Part shown: positions 1-9,237 of the stretch, piece after piece
Position numbering within the stretch: the first letter of the stretch is position 1
Layout: each line of letters starts with the position of its first letter
NCBI GenBank assembly: GCA_947476645.1
Contig: CANJRM010000015.1
Coordinates: 1 to 48,595, forward strand
Reading direction: 5' to 3'
Source of the DNA: Bacteroidota bacterium
GTDB taxonomy: Bacteria > Bacteroidota > Bacteroidia > Chitinophagales > LD1
DNA length: 48,595 bases
Program-made: the position numbers and the translations under genes
Notes under the pieces: generated by a model
Databases searched by the model: none
The model's input: only the letters and a program-made list of their open reading frames with translations
What the model was told of the DNA's origin: nothing

Positions 1-552
1 AATGCGAAGGCAGCGAATATGCCGAAGGCAACGGTGGAGGCGGCTATTAAGAAGGCGAGTGCGAAGGATACTGCGGGTTATGAGGAGCATACGTATGAGG
101 GTTATGGTGCGCACGGTGTGGCGATAGTGGTGGATACGGCTACGGATAACCCCACGCGAACGATTGCGAACCTGCGCGTGATTTTTAATAAGAACAACGG
201 GGTGATAGGCACGCAGGGTTCGGTGGAGTATATGTTTAAGAAGAAGGCGATGTTTAAATTCAATAAGGGCAACTGGAATTTGGAAGAGCTGGAACTGGAG
301 TTGATTGACGGAGGGTTGATTGAAATAAATGAGGAAGAAGGATTGATAACTGCGTATGCCGAGTTTAATGATTTTGGAAATTTGGCGAAGGCTCTTGAAG
401 CAAAAAATATTGAGGTAACCGAAAGCGGTTATGATAAGACTCCTGATTTTTATAAGGAGCTAAGCGATGCAGAAGCGGAAGAGGTGATTAAGCTGATTGA
501 GAAATTAGAAGAAGACGATGATGTGCAGCAGGTGTTTAATAATATGAAGTAA
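1..552 (+). CDS. yebC: YebC/PmpR-family regulator, 3' part only
   Basis: This is the C-terminal part of a YebC/TACO1-family protein, which binds DNA or acts on ribosomes stalled at proline stretches depending on the member. The reading frame is open from base 1, so the gene starts before the window; the internal ATG at 19 is not the true start. The family pattern is clear: an AAIKKAS helix, then YEGYGAHGVA, the DNPTRT segment, and the acidic C-terminal domain with a GSVEYMFKKK-like strand. About 184 residues are visible of a usual 240 or so. It is a housekeeping gene and marks this end as host chromosome. Confidence 0.93.
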   Translation, partial: NAKAANMPKATVEAAIKKASAKDTAGYEEHTYEGYGAHGVAIVVDTATDNPTRTIANLRVIFNKNNGVIGTQGSVEYMFKKKAMFKFNKGNWNLEELELELIDGGLIEINEEEGLITAYAEFNDFGNLAKALEAKNIEVTESGYDKTPDFYKELSDAEAEEVIKLIEKLEEDDDVQQVFNNMK

Positions 553-772
553 GAGACTTTAGGCTGCACCCACCCACACCAACAGGCTGTAGATTCCTAC
601 AACCAGATTTACACTTTCTTTTTCTTGCACTCCTTTTTTTCATGGAGAAAATAATTTGAAAAATCCCTGTTTTAAGGGATGCCGAAGAAGAACTAAGCCT
701 GCATCTTTGCATCGTTAAAAAACAAATTCAGTTTATTCATTCCGTAAAACAATTTTTAAGCAAAGTAAAATC

Positions 773-1750
773 ATGAAAAACAAATTCTCCGTTATCCTCT
801 TTGCCCTTATCCTAACCATTGCGGGCTGCATAAAAGAAACAACTACACCAACAGACAATACCGTTGCCGGTGGACCGACTGTAACCACAGCCGAAGCGCA
901 AAGCATAACTACCACGTCTGCCGTATTAGGTGGCAATGTGATAGCCGAAGGCTCTTGCACAGTACTAACCAGCGGAGTTGTTTTTTCTACAGCTCATAAC
1001 CCTACCACCAACGATGTACTGCTACCTAACCCTAACACAGGAACTGGAAGTTTTAGCGTTTCTGCCACTGGTTTATTGCCCGCTACTACTTACTACGCTC
1101 GTGCTTTTGCCGCCAATTGCAAAGGCATCAACTATGGCAACGAAATACATTTTACCACACTCGGTGGCACAGGTGGAGGAGGGCAGGATACAACTTACTA
1201 TCTGCAACTAACTTTTAAAGGAGTAACATATGTATGTGCGGGTGTGGGTAGCGATAGTATTGTAGAAGCCGATGGCAACCGCGCGGCAACCTGCGCTGTT
1301 TACGGTGGCATATTTGTGATAGCAGGGGCTAGCTCTCATTATATTGATGATTCAAAATCAAATGGCTTTAGCTTTGGCGCTACCTGCTTGGGCATTACCG
1401 GAATAGGCACATACAGTTTTAATGATTTAACAGCTGACCCCAAAAGTTTCAACATGGGCGTGCGCGTTGCCCCGGGGCCTTCGAGTGCAGTACTGCCAAC
1501 CACGACTATAGTTTACAACAATTCCTTGAACGAAGAAAGACACCATGATATCAGCGGCAATTGCATTTCAACGGCAATAACGATTGCCACACAAACTCTA
1601 CATATTACACAATGGGGAAACAATCCCAACGATGTAGTTGAAGGAACTTTTTCGGGCACTATTTATGAAAATGGTAAAACTGCCTATGACTGCACCAATT
1701 CCGAAGCACAGTCATTTACCGGTAGCTTCAAGCTAAAACGTAGTATGTAA
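773..1750 (+). CDS. Secreted lipoprotein with a fibronectin-like domain
   Basis: A 325-residue predicted lipoprotein. The N-terminus is a signal peptide ending in a lipobox (TIAGC), so the mature protein should be anchored through Cys near residue 19. Residues around 30-130 (SITTTSAVLGGNV, then TTYYARAFAAN) match the fibronectin type III-like repeat common in Bacteroidota lipoproteins. The remainder is a Gly/Thr-rich beta domain that I cannot name. The next gene begins 50 bases downstream on the same strand and encodes a secreted protease, so the two may be co-expressed. The substrate is unknown. Confidence 0.7.
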   Translation: MKNKFSVILFALILTIAGCIKETTTPTDNTVAGGPTVTTAEAQSITTTSAVLGGNVIAEGSCTVLTSGVVFSTAHNPTTNDVLLPNPNTGTGSFSVSATGLLPATTYYARAFAANCKGINYGNEIHFTTLGGTGGGGQDTTYYLQLTFKGVTYVCAGVGSDSIVEADGNRAATCAVYGGIFVIAGASSHYIDDSKSNGFSFGATCLGITGIGTYSFNDLTADPKSFNMGVRVAPGPSSAVLPTTTIVYNNSLNEERHHDISGNCISTAITIATQTLHITQWGNNPNDVVEGTFSGTIYENGKTAYDCTNSEAQSFTGSFKLKRSM

Positions 1751-1799
1751 AATAACAAAGCAATTTTTTTAAAACAATTTTAAACCAAAACCCACTCTC

Positions 1800-3173
1800 A
1801 TGAAAAAAACAATTTTACTCTTCACCGCCATTTTAATGCTGTATTCAGCACAGGCGCAACATGCCGACAAATGTGGCACCAACGAAGCTTGGGAAATGCT
1901 AAAAGCAAAAGACCCCGATGCACAATTGCGCATGGAACAATTAGAGCAATACACTAAAACATTTATTGCCGAACACCCACAGGTGAATTACAAACGCGAT
2001 AATTCAGCCAATGCTTCGCGTGGGCAACGCGGTACCATTGTTACCATACCTGTAGTCGTACACGTTATTCATCATGGCGAAGCTTATGGCACAGGACCCA
2101 ATATTACTGATGACCAAATCTACTCGCAGATAGATGCGCTCAACGCAGATTTTCGATTGCTTAATTCCGATTCACTGCCCGATACGCACCCGTTTTGGAC
2201 ATACACCATGGATTGCAATATTGAATTTTGTTTGGCACAACGCGACCCTAATGGCAATGCCACCACAGGAATTGTTCGGGTAAACTCCAGTATGCCTTAT
2301 TTCACCGCACAAGAATTTAATCAAGGCAACATGCGTTACACGCAATATGGTGGCGATGATAATTGGGACCCTATCCACTATCTGAATGTTTGGACAGTAA
2401 AGCTAGAACCCGGATCGAGCGCTTTAGGCATAGGCACTTTTCCATCCAACTTAGCTTCCGACCCTGACCATGATGGAGTAGGTTGTCGCTACGATGCGTT
2501 TGGTACCGTTGGTCCAGATTTAATAAGCACCAATGCTTTGGGAAGAACCATGACGCACGAAGTAGGGCATTGGCTAAACCTAAAACATATTTGGGGTGAT
2601 GATTCTCCACAGGCTGACCAAAATGGAACCTGCGATGCAGGCGAGTGTGATGGTACAGATGAATGTGGTGATACTCCTCCGGCATGTGAACCAAATTATG
2701 GTTGCACACAAAGTTTTCCTTTCAATGCCTTTAATCCTTGTGGTAGCGATGCGGATGGTGAAATGTACATGAACTTTATGGACTATGGCGATGACCCTTG
2801 CATAGTGATGTTTACTTACAACCAATATGAAAGGACTTTTGCCACATTGAGCGGACCCAGAGTTGGTATCTTAAGTTCGCAAGGTTGCCAGGCACCTACA
2901 GCGGTAGCTAATGTAAGTGCAGAAAATAACAGCGTGCAGGTTTCACCAAATCCGAGCAAAGGAAATTTCAGCGTTCATTTTTCGCATGAAGAAAGCGAAC
3001 AACTTTCGCAATTGAATGTAACCAATGATTTAGGTATGACAGTAGCCAGCATAGCTCCAAGCAAAGCCGATAGTTATGGCATTAACTTGGGTTACTTACC
3101 CAACGGAATTTATTTTCTACACGCCACAGTAAACGGAAAAACAATTTCTAAAAAACTAATTCTTGCTAAATGA
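1800..3173 (+). CDS. M43-family (pappalysin-like) zinc metalloprotease, T9SS cargo
   Basis: A secreted metalloprotease of 457 residues. It has a signal peptide (ends around AQAQH), a catalytic domain with the zinc motif HEVGHWLNLKH (HExxHxxxxxH) near residue 250, and a following Met-turn-like YMNFMDY, as in M43 cytophagalysin enzymes. The last 80 residues form a type A T9SS sorting domain: VSPNPSKGNF, then GIYFLH, ending in KKLILAK. It should be exported by Sec and then through the outer membrane by T9SS. Its stop codon overlaps the start of the next gene (ATGA), which suggests translational coupling. Confidence 0.9.
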   Translation: MKKTILLFTAILMLYSAQAQHADKCGTNEAWEMLKAKDPDAQLRMEQLEQYTKTFIAEHPQVNYKRDNSANASRGQRGTIVTIPVVVHVIHHGEAYGTGPNITDDQIYSQIDALNADFRLLNSDSLPDTHPFWTYTMDCNIEFCLAQRDPNGNATTGIVRVNSSMPYFTAQEFNQGNMRYTQYGGDDNWDPIHYLNVWTVKLEPGSSALGIGTFPSNLASDPDHDGVGCRYDAFGTVGPDLISTNALGRTMTHEVGHWLNLKHIWGDDSPQADQNGTCDAGECDGTDECGDTPPACEPNYGCTQSFPFNAFNPCGSDADGEMYMNFMDYGDDPCIVMFTYNQYERTFATLSGPRVGILSSQGCQAPTAVANVSAENNSVQVSPNPSKGNFSVHFSHEESEQLSQLNVTNDLGMTVASIAPSKADSYGINLGYLPNGIYFLHATVNGKTISKKLILAK

Positions 3174-3520
3174 AAAACATAGTCATCCTTCTTCTGCTTT
3201 TTGCTTGCTCTTGTGCCACAAGCAAAACAGTACAATCAAATCCTGACAAAGCCTTGAGCGTGTCGTTCAATAGCATAGGCAGTGGTATAGATTACAAAGC
3301 ATTAAGCGCACTCGACAAATACATCGAACAATTTCAAACCGCGGAGAAAATAACCCTTGCGGTTACCAAGAACCAAAGGGGAAAAGAAGGCGAGCAGAGT
3401 TATTGCATCAATTTAAAACCATTGAAAGCCGCGCAACAAACCAAATTTATTGACGGAGCTAAACAGGTGTTGAGTTCAGGCAAATGGGTTACAGTGGCAG
3501 AGAAAGAAAAGTGTGAGTAA
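3170..3520 (+). CDS. Small putative lipoprotein
   Basis: A 116-residue protein with a short hydrophobic leader followed by a cysteine cluster (FACSCATSK), consistent with a lipoprotein signal. The rest is a small mixed fold of unknown function. It starts with the ATG overlapping the stop of the upstream metalloprotease, so it is almost certainly translated from the same mRNA. It could be a partner or inhibitor of that protease, but nothing in the sequence proves it. A strong terminator follows 28 bases later. Confidence 0.65.
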   Translation: MKNIVILLLLFACSCATSKTVQSNPDKALSVSFNSIGSGIDYKALSALDKYIEQFQTAEKITLAVTKNQRGKEGEQSYCINLKPLKAAQQTKFIDGAKQVLSSGKWVTVAEKEKCE

Positions 3521-3547
3521 CCCAATTAATTTATAGTTCCGAATAAA

Positions 3548-3580
3548 AAATCCCGATTGAGTGTTCAATCGGGATTTTTA
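3548..3580. terminator. Rho-independent terminator, probably bidirectional
   Basis: An inverted repeat AATCCCGATTGA / TCAATCGGGATT with a GTGT loop, flanked by an A-run on the left and a T-run on the right. It lies between the end of the lipoprotein gene and the convergent gene at 3613-4080, so it can stop transcription from both sides. Confidence 0.85.
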
Positions 3581-3612
3581 TTTGGGATGATTTGCTCAGT
3601 AATGACAGTCCT

Positions 3613-4080
3613 CTATTTTATCACATTGCATCCTAAATATTTCGCTAAACCTTCTTCGCCCCATTTCATAACTATATCATGATTCCATTCAAAGACTGGC
3701 TTTAGAATTGGCGTGAAAAAATTCATAAGCGCTGAATTTGTTTTCACCACCCAATAGTATTTCACTATAGTGATTCCGCTTTCGTTTTCAAAAACCCAGG
3801 TGCCTCTGCCTTCTAATTGTCCAATGGTAGTGCCTACTACTTTTTTGAGCGGCTCTACTTCCAATACCGTTCCTGTATAAGTGAGTGAATAGGGAAGCAC
3901 GCTTCTGGTTTTAAATTTCTTAACAGTGCCAACACCGAGTACATCACCGCGCTTAATGGTTTCCACTTTGCTTTGTCCTTTCCACCACAAGTGGTAATTA
4001 TCGGCATCGTGAATAGCATTGTAAACTTTTTCAAGCGGAGCATCGAATTTCCAGATAGTGAGAAAATTGTAATCAGCCAT
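3613..4080 (-). CDS. SRPBCC-family (polyketide cyclase/START-like) protein
   Basis: A 155-residue protein of the SRPBCC ligand-binding superfamily. The N-terminal strand and helix (FDAPLEKVYNAIHDADNYHLWW) and the C-terminal helix are typical, and the length fits a single domain. Such proteins bind hydrophobic ligands in a cavity; the ligand cannot be read from sequence. It is transcribed divergently from the SDR gene at 4150, and the 69-bp gap must hold both promoters. Other lipid- or steroid-like redox genes nearby hint at a hydrophobic substrate, which is inference. Confidence 0.75.
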   Translation of the reverse strand: MADYNFLTIWKFDAPLEKVYNAIHDADNYHLWWKGQSKVETIKRGDVLGVGTVKKFKTRSVLPYSLTYTGTVLEVEPLKKVVGTTIGQLEGRGTWVFENESGITIVKYYWVVKTNSALMNFFTPILKPVFEWNHDIVMKWGEEGLAKYLGCNVIK

Positions 4081-4149
4081 TGAAAGAATGCGGATTTTGG
4101 ATTTCGGATTTTAGAATGAAATTGCACCACATAAATATGAAACAAAACG

Positions 4150-4893
4150 ATGAGCAGATTTCAAAACAAAGTAGTGGTTATTACCGGTGGGGCTTCGGGC
4201 ATTGGAAAAGCAGCCGTTGAAAAATTTGCGCGCGAAGGTGCGGCAGTAGCTATTTGGGATGTGAGCGAAGTACAGGGAAAAGAATTAGAGTTGATTCTTT
4301 TGAACGAAGGCTTGATTGCCCGCTTTATAAAAGTAAACACCGCAAGTTTTGAAGAAGTAGAAAAAGCTACTCAAGAAGTAATTAAGCAATTCGGAAAGAT
4401 TGATGTGCTGATAAATAATGCAGGTATTACGCGCGATGCTTCGCTGCAAAAAATGACAGTCGAACAATGGCAACAGGTGATGGATGTAAACCTCACGGGC
4501 GTGTTCAATTGCACTAAAGCCATTTCGCCAAACATGATTCAAAATAATTTCGGGCGAATCATAAACACTTCGAGCATTGTAGGTTTGTATGGTAATTACG
4601 GTCAGTCGAATTATGCTGCTACGAAAGCCGGAGTAATTGCGCTCACCAAAACATGGGCGCGCGAGCTCGGCAAAAACAATATCACGGTAAATGCGGTGGC
4701 TCCCGGTTTCATTGCTACCGATATGATTAAAACCATTCCGGAAAAAGTGATTGAAATGATGAAAGAAAAAATTCCGTTGAAGAAATTGGGAACCGCTGAA
4801 GACGTGGCAAACGTCTATGTTTTTCTGGCAAGTAACGAAGCGCAATTTATTTCAGGAACCGTGATTAGTGTTGACGGAGGACTGACGATTTAA
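4150..4893 (+). CDS. Short-chain dehydrogenase, FabG/PhaB-like 3-oxoacyl reductase
   Basis: A 247-residue classical SDR that reduces a 3-oxoacyl (ACP or CoA) or similar carbonyl with NAD(P)H. It shows the cofactor motif TGGASGIG near residue 12, NNAG near residue 90, the catalytic Ser in TSSIVG, YAATK (Tyr/Lys) near residue 155, and the C-terminal SGTVISVDGG typical of FabG. It is followed after 9 bases by an extended SDR and then by a 5-alpha-reductase-like enzyme, so this looks like an operon of redox enzymes. FabG and acetoacetyl-CoA reductase cannot be separated here. Confidence 0.88.
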   Translation: MSRFQNKVVVITGGASGIGKAAVEKFAREGAAVAIWDVSEVQGKELELILLNEGLIARFIKVNTASFEEVEKATQEVIKQFGKIDVLINNAGITRDASLQKMTVEQWQQVMDVNLTGVFNCTKAISPNMIQNNFGRIINTSSIVGLYGNYGQSNYAATKAGVIALTKTWARELGKNNITVNAVAPGFIATDMIKTIPEKVIEMMKEKIPLKKLGTAEDVANVYVFLASNEAQFISGTVISVDGGLTI

Positions 4894-4902
4894 TTTTCAA
4901 AA

Positions 4903-5907
4903 ATGATTCTTGTAACAGGCGGCACCGGCTTTGTTGGTTCATACCTCATAAAAGATTTGCTCAAGAGCGGAGAGAAAGTGCGCGCCACCAAACGCGCCAC
5001 TTCAACGCTTGAATTGCTCGATGGTTATGTCGAACAAATAGAATGGGTAGAAGCAGATTTGAATGAGTTAAGCAAATTAGATGAACTACTTGAAGGGATA
5101 GATAAAGTTTATCACTGCGCGGGTTTGGTTTCATTTCAGTCGAACGATTATGAAAAGTTGATGAAGGTAAACGTAGAAGGCACCGCTAATTTGGTGAATG
5201 CCAGTTTGCATAACGGAGTAAAGAAATTGCTCTACGTAAGTTCGGTGGTTACACTCGGCATTCCTGAGAACAAAAAACTGATTGACGAAAATTACAACGC
5301 CCATACTTCGAAATTGCTGTTCGATTATTTTTTAAGTAAGCGGTTAGCAGAAATGGAAGTATGGCGCGCCAATGCCGAAGGATTAGATACAGTGATTGTA
5401 AACCCCGGTGGAATTATAGGCGCGGGTTTCTGGCATCACGAGCCGCTAAATGTTTTTGAAACGGTGTATGATGGTTTGAATTTTTATACCGAAGGCGCAA
5501 ACGGGTTTATTGATGTGCGCGATTTAAGCTCGCTGATGGTTCAACTCATGAACACCGAAACAAACGGAGAAAGATTTATTGCGGTGGCTGAAAGTCTTTC
5601 GCTTAAAGATTTTCTTTCGCTCATTGCCGATGCACTGAACAAACCTCAGCCAAAAATGAAAGTGAGCAAGTGGATGAGTGAAGTTGCATGGAGGTTTGAA
5701 GCTTTGCGAGCATGGCTTACACGAAGAGAACCCGATTACAGTCGCGATGATTTACGTGTAGCACGAATTCCTTTTTACTACAACAATGAGAAAGTAAAAG
5801 GCGTTTACAAAGGTGACTTCATTTCTATTAAACAATCAATTGAAGAGAGCGCAAAACGTTTCTTAGAATCGAAGAACAAAGGAACACGCTACGCTGTTTT
5901 TTATTGA
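4903..5907 (+). CDS. Extended SDR, NAD-dependent epimerase/dihydroflavonol-reductase-like
   Basis: A 334-residue extended SDR. The Rossmann motif TGGTGFVG lies at the N-terminus, the active-site Ser is in YVSSVV near residue 117, and a lysine sits where YxxxK is expected (DYFLSKRLAE). Such enzymes oxidise or reduce sugar nucleotides, sterols or flavonoid-like carbonyls. The neighbour to the right is a steroid 5-alpha-reductase-type membrane enzyme, so a terpenoid or sterol-like substrate is possible but unproven. It lies in the same run as the SDR upstream (9-bp gap). Confidence 0.85.
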   Translation: MILVTGGTGFVGSYLIKDLLKSGEKVRATKRATSTLELLDGYVEQIEWVEADLNELSKLDELLEGIDKVYHCAGLVSFQSNDYEKLMKVNVEGTANLVNASLHNGVKKLLYVSSVVTLGIPENKKLIDENYNAHTSKLLFDYFLSKRLAEMEVWRANAEGLDTVIVNPGGIIGAGFWHHEPLNVFETVYDGLNFYTEGANGFIDVRDLSSLMVQLMNTETNGERFIAVAESLSLKDFLSLIADALNKPQPKMKVSKWMSEVAWRFEALRAWLTRREPDYSRDDLRVARIPFYYNNEKVKGVYKGDFISIKQSIEESAKRFLESKNKGTRYAVFY

Positions 5908-5922
5908 AACAAAATTAATTCT

Positions 5923-6681
5923 ATGACACTTGAAACATTCACACTGATTACCGAAATTTGGATTGCTATAGGCATTGTTGCATTTCCATTTCTTCTCAGA
6001 CAAACCGCGCCTTACGGAAGACACGCATCTGAAAGTTGGGGACCAATGATTTCCAATCAAATTGGCTGGATGATTCAGGAAGGTGTTGCTCCTTTCTTCA
6101 TCAGCTTTTGGTTTTGGACAGGCAGCCTAGAAAAAACCCACGCCAGTTATTTTTTCTACTCGCTTTATATGGCGCACTACATTTATCGTTCTTATGTTTT
6201 TCCGTTTCGCACCAACACCAAAGGCAAAAAAATTCCTCTAGTGATTTGCGGCTCGGCTGTGTTCTTCAATGCGTGTAACACTTTTATCCTTGGTTATTTT
6301 CTAGGCAACATCGGAGGAAATTTTTTGGATGAATATTTTTTTAGTCCCCGATTTATTTTGGGCATCATCATTTTTATTACAGGTGTTTTCATCAATGTAA
6401 AAAGCGATAACATCCTGATTGCCCTTCGCAAACCCGGTGAAACCGGTTATAAAATTCCGCAAGGGTTTTTGTTCAAATACATTTCATGCCCCAATCTTTT
6501 TGGTGAAATGATGGAATGGTTTGGCTTTGCTTTAATGATTGGTTCATTAGCTGCTTATAGTTTTCCTATCTGGACAATTGTGAATTTACTTCCTCGTGCA
6601 CTAGACCATCACAAATGGTATCATCAAAAATTTGCTGATTATCCGAAAGAGAGAATGGCAGTGATTCCGTTTGTGTTATAA
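5923..6681 (+). CDS. Steroid 5-alpha-reductase-family membrane protein
   Basis: A 252-residue polytopic membrane protein. The C-terminal end (DHHKWYHQKFADYP, then IPFVL) and the GEMMEWFGFAL segment fit the 3-oxo-5-alpha-steroid 4-dehydrogenase C-terminal domain family, which reduces a C=C bond next to a ketone with NADPH. About six or seven hydrophobic stretches are visible. It follows the extended SDR by 15 bases and is probably in one operon with it. The true substrate in a bacterium is unknown. Confidence 0.82.
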   Translation: MTLETFTLITEIWIAIGIVAFPFLLRQTAPYGRHASESWGPMISNQIGWMIQEGVAPFFISFWFWTGSLEKTHASYFFYSLYMAHYIYRSYVFPFRTNTKGKKIPLVICGSAVFFNACNTFILGYFLGNIGGNFLDEYFFSPRFILGIIIFITGVFINVKSDNILIALRKPGETGYKIPQGFLFKYISCPNLFGEMMEWFGFALMIGSLAAYSFPIWTIVNLLPRALDHHKWYHQKFADYPKERMAVIPFVL

Positions 6682-6729
6682 GTACATTATCGCCTTGCAT
6701 AACTTGTATATTAGCATCAAAAACTCAAT

Positions 6730-8355
6730 TTGACCAAAATCGGTTTTTATTTCTTGCTGTTGTTCGCGCTATTTGCCTACGCGCTCAACCTGCGTTTAGA
6801 TGTAATGGAAGTAGATGCTGCGCAGTACGCGCAAATGAGTTGGCAAATGTTGCACGACAAAGAGTTCTTGCAAATTCATTGCGGGCAAAATACTTACTTA
6901 GATAAGCCGCCACTTTTATTTTGGTTGAATTCTCTAAGTTTCTGGTTGCTCGGCATCAGTAATTTTTCATACAAACTTCCTTCATTGCTTTTCGCATTGC
7001 TGGGAATCTACTCCAACTATCGCTTCTCAAAAATTTATTACACTGAAAAAATTGCGCAAACTACCGCGCTCATGCTGGCTAGTTCGCAAGCGATGTTTCT
7101 AATGACCAACGATGTGCGCACAGATACCATGCTCATGGGCGCGGTGATATTTTCTATCTGGCAATGGGCGCAGTTTTTTGAAACTTCAAAAACAAAAAAT
7201 CTTTTGCTCGGTAGTATGGGTGTCGCACTCGCGCTTCTTGCAAAAGGTCCTATCGGTTTAATCGTAACGGGTGCGGCATTGTTTCCTCATTTGTTATGGA
7301 AGAAAAAACTAAACCGGATTTTTGATGTGCGAATTGTGCTTTCCGTTTTTGTAATTGCGCTGTTACTTGCTCCTATGTGTATTGGCTTGTATCAGCAATT
7401 CGGCATGAAAGGTTTGAAGTTTTATTTCTGGACACAAAGTTTCGGACGCATAACCGGTGAAAGTGAATGGAACAATCATCCCGACCCATTCTTTTTAGTT
7501 CATAGCACTGCATGGGCATTTTTGCCATGGACGGTTTTCTTTTTTGTTGGATGGCTAAAATCTATTTGGAGTTTTGTGAGAAGTAAATTCTCGACAACAA
7601 CACAACCTGAAATTATTTCTCTCAGCGGTTTTACTTTGATTCTACTTTCTCTTTCACTCTCAAAATATCTACTGCCGCATTACATTTTTGTGGTGTTTCC
7701 TTTAGCTGCTGTTATTGCCGCTTCATATTTTGAAGAAGGAATGAACAATGCGCAGCTCAGAAAATTTATTGTTCCGCTTCAAAGCATTCTAATTTTCGGA
7801 TTGTGTTTGGTTGCTGCATTCTTGCAATACGCTTTCAAAGGCATTGAGCTGTTTTCGCTTTTGGTTTTGATAGCCATGCCAGTTTCGATTGGTGCTCTCT
7901 TTTTCAAAACAAAAAACTGGTTTTACGCTTCGGCTTTCGCTATCATTTATTTCAATGTATTGCTCAGCGGTTTTAATTACCCCGAGATTTTGAAGTATCA
8001 ACCGCAAAGCGAATTTGGAAAATACATGCACACACGGGCAGATGAGCAAATTGATTTTGTTTCCTATCAATCAGGCGTTAGTTTTTCACCTGTGTTTTAT
8101 GCGCAGCGTTTTTGTGCCGGTGAATTTACCGAGTGCGGAAAGTTGCATCAGTTTTTAGAGCAAAAAAAGAAGCTCTTTGTAATTACAAGTGAAAACGGAT
8201 TGGCAGATTTAAGGGCCGAAAACATTTCTTTCAAAATTATTTACGACAGAAAAACATTTCCTGTTTCTAAAATCAATGGAAGGTTTTTGAATCCCGCAAA
8301 ACGAGAGTCTGTCTGCGAAAAAATTTATTTGTTGGAAGCCGTAGCAGCGCAATAA
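6730..8355 (+). CDS. Glycosyltransferase family 39-type membrane protein (ArnT/PMT-like)
   Basis: A 541-residue integral membrane protein of the GT-C fold. The first loop holds the conserved acidic residues (MEVDAAQYAQMSWQ) and the YLDKPPLLFW motif seen in ArnT-like enzymes. Many hydrophobic helices follow, then a soluble C-terminal domain from about residue 430. These enzymes transfer a sugar from a lipid-linked donor to lipid A, protein or another lipid. The best start is TTG at 6730; I see no ATG close by. It is 48 bases after the reductase gene. Confidence 0.85.
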   Translation: MTKIGFYFLLLFALFAYALNLRLDVMEVDAAQYAQMSWQMLHDKEFLQIHCGQNTYLDKPPLLFWLNSLSFWLLGISNFSYKLPSLLFALLGIYSNYRFSKIYYTEKIAQTTALMLASSQAMFLMTNDVRTDTMLMGAVIFSIWQWAQFFETSKTKNLLLGSMGVALALLAKGPIGLIVTGAALFPHLLWKKKLNRIFDVRIVLSVFVIALLLAPMCIGLYQQFGMKGLKFYFWTQSFGRITGESEWNNHPDPFFLVHSTAWAFLPWTVFFFVGWLKSIWSFVRSKFSTTTQPEIISLSGFTLILLSLSLSKYLLPHYIFVVFPLAAVIAASYFEEGMNNAQLRKFIVPLQSILIFGLCLVAAFLQYAFKGIELFSLLVLIAMPVSIGALFFKTKNWFYASAFAIIYFNVLLSGFNYPEILKYQPQSEFGKYMHTRADEQIDFVSYQSGVSFSPVFYAQRFCAGEFTECGKLHQFLEQKKKLFVITSENGLADLRAENISFKIIYDRKTFPVSKINGRFLNPAKRESVCEKIYLLEAVAAQ

Positions 8356-8357
8356 TT

Positions 8358-9215
8358 TTATTTCTCCTTAAATTCTACCGGAGTGCTTCCTGTTTTTTGC
8401 TTAAAGAAATTAGTGAAATGTGCCGCATCGGTAAAGTGCAAGTCGTAAGCAATTTGCTTAATAGGTTTGTGGCTGTATTTCAATAAACGTTTTGCTTCAA
8501 TCGTAATTCGCGCATGAATAAATTCAAGCGCGCTCAAGCCCGTGTGCGCGCGACAAAGTTCGTTTAGTTGCTTGGTAGAGATATGAAGCATCTCTGCATA
8601 TTCCGCTACGGTGTGAATTACTCTGAAATTTTTCTCCACTGCATGCCTAAGCTGAATGTAATGCATTGAGTCAGGTGCAGAACTTGGCAACTGCGGCAAC
8701 CGCAAAGCGCTGTTGCACTTACTTATAAAAACAGAAAGCAAGTCAAGCAAAACAACACCTTTACTTTCGCTGTGACTTTCGTATTCGTGTTTTATCAATT
8801 GAAGCAACGAACCAAAAAATTCTTTCTCGGCTTTGGTAATGTCGAACGCTACCGCTTCTCCCGCATCCATAAATTTAAATAAGCGCATCAGCAACTTGGT
8901 AGTTTCATCGCGCATCAGAAAAAAGTCTTCGGTAAAAATGAGCGCATGCGCTAGAAAGTTTTTGCCGCCATGCAATGCGTGAACCTGCCCCGGCAAAACA
9001 ATGTGAATGCTTCCGGGTTTCACTTTTACTTCTTTAAAATCGATTACGTGTTTGCCTTTGCCTTCTAAGAAAATGAAAACGGTCCAGTAACCATGACGGT
9101 GTTCTACATCGGGTGTTTCGAAACTTTGTTCGGTGATGGTTATAAAGCGAAAATTGATTTCGCTGGAAGAAGAAAAACGATGAACAGGCGTAGAGATTTC
9201 ATTCGTTCTGTTCAT
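8358..9215 (-). CDS. AraC-family transcriptional regulator
   Basis: A 285-residue regulator. The N-terminal half is a cupin-like sensor domain (the VKPGSIHIVLPGQVH region near residue 70). The C-terminal 100 residues carry the two AraC helix-turn-helix motifs, ending with the family signature IAYDLHFTDAAHFTNFFKQKTGSTPVEF split over two helices. It converges on the glycosyltransferase gene (2-base gap) and lies downstream of the T9SS protein gene on the same strand. Its targets cannot be told from sequence. Confidence 0.92.
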   Translation of the reverse strand: MNRTNEISTPVHRFSSSSEINFRFITITEQSFETPDVEHRHGYWTVFIFLEGKGKHVIDFKEVKVKPGSIHIVLPGQVHALHGGKNFLAHALIFTEDFFLMRDETTKLLMRLFKFMDAGEAVAFDITKAEKEFFGSLLQLIKHEYESHSESKGVVLLDLLSVFISKCNSALRLPQLPSSAPDSMHYIQLRHAVEKNFRVIHTVAEYAEMLHISTKQLNELCRAHTGLSALEFIHARITIEAKRLLKYSHKPIKQIAYDLHFTDAAHFTNFFKQKTGSTPVEFKEK

Positions 9216-9237
9216 CGCTTTATTTTTTTTGACAATA

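Noticed and set aside
733-960. Minus-strand open frame over the lipoprotein start
   Set aside because: It overlaps the 5' end of a gene with a clear lipoprotein signal and shows no motif; it is a reading-frame shadow.
4285-4845. Minus-strand frame of 186 residues opposite the FabG-like SDR
   Set aside because: The SDR has all active-site motifs; the opposite frame has none and is a shadow.
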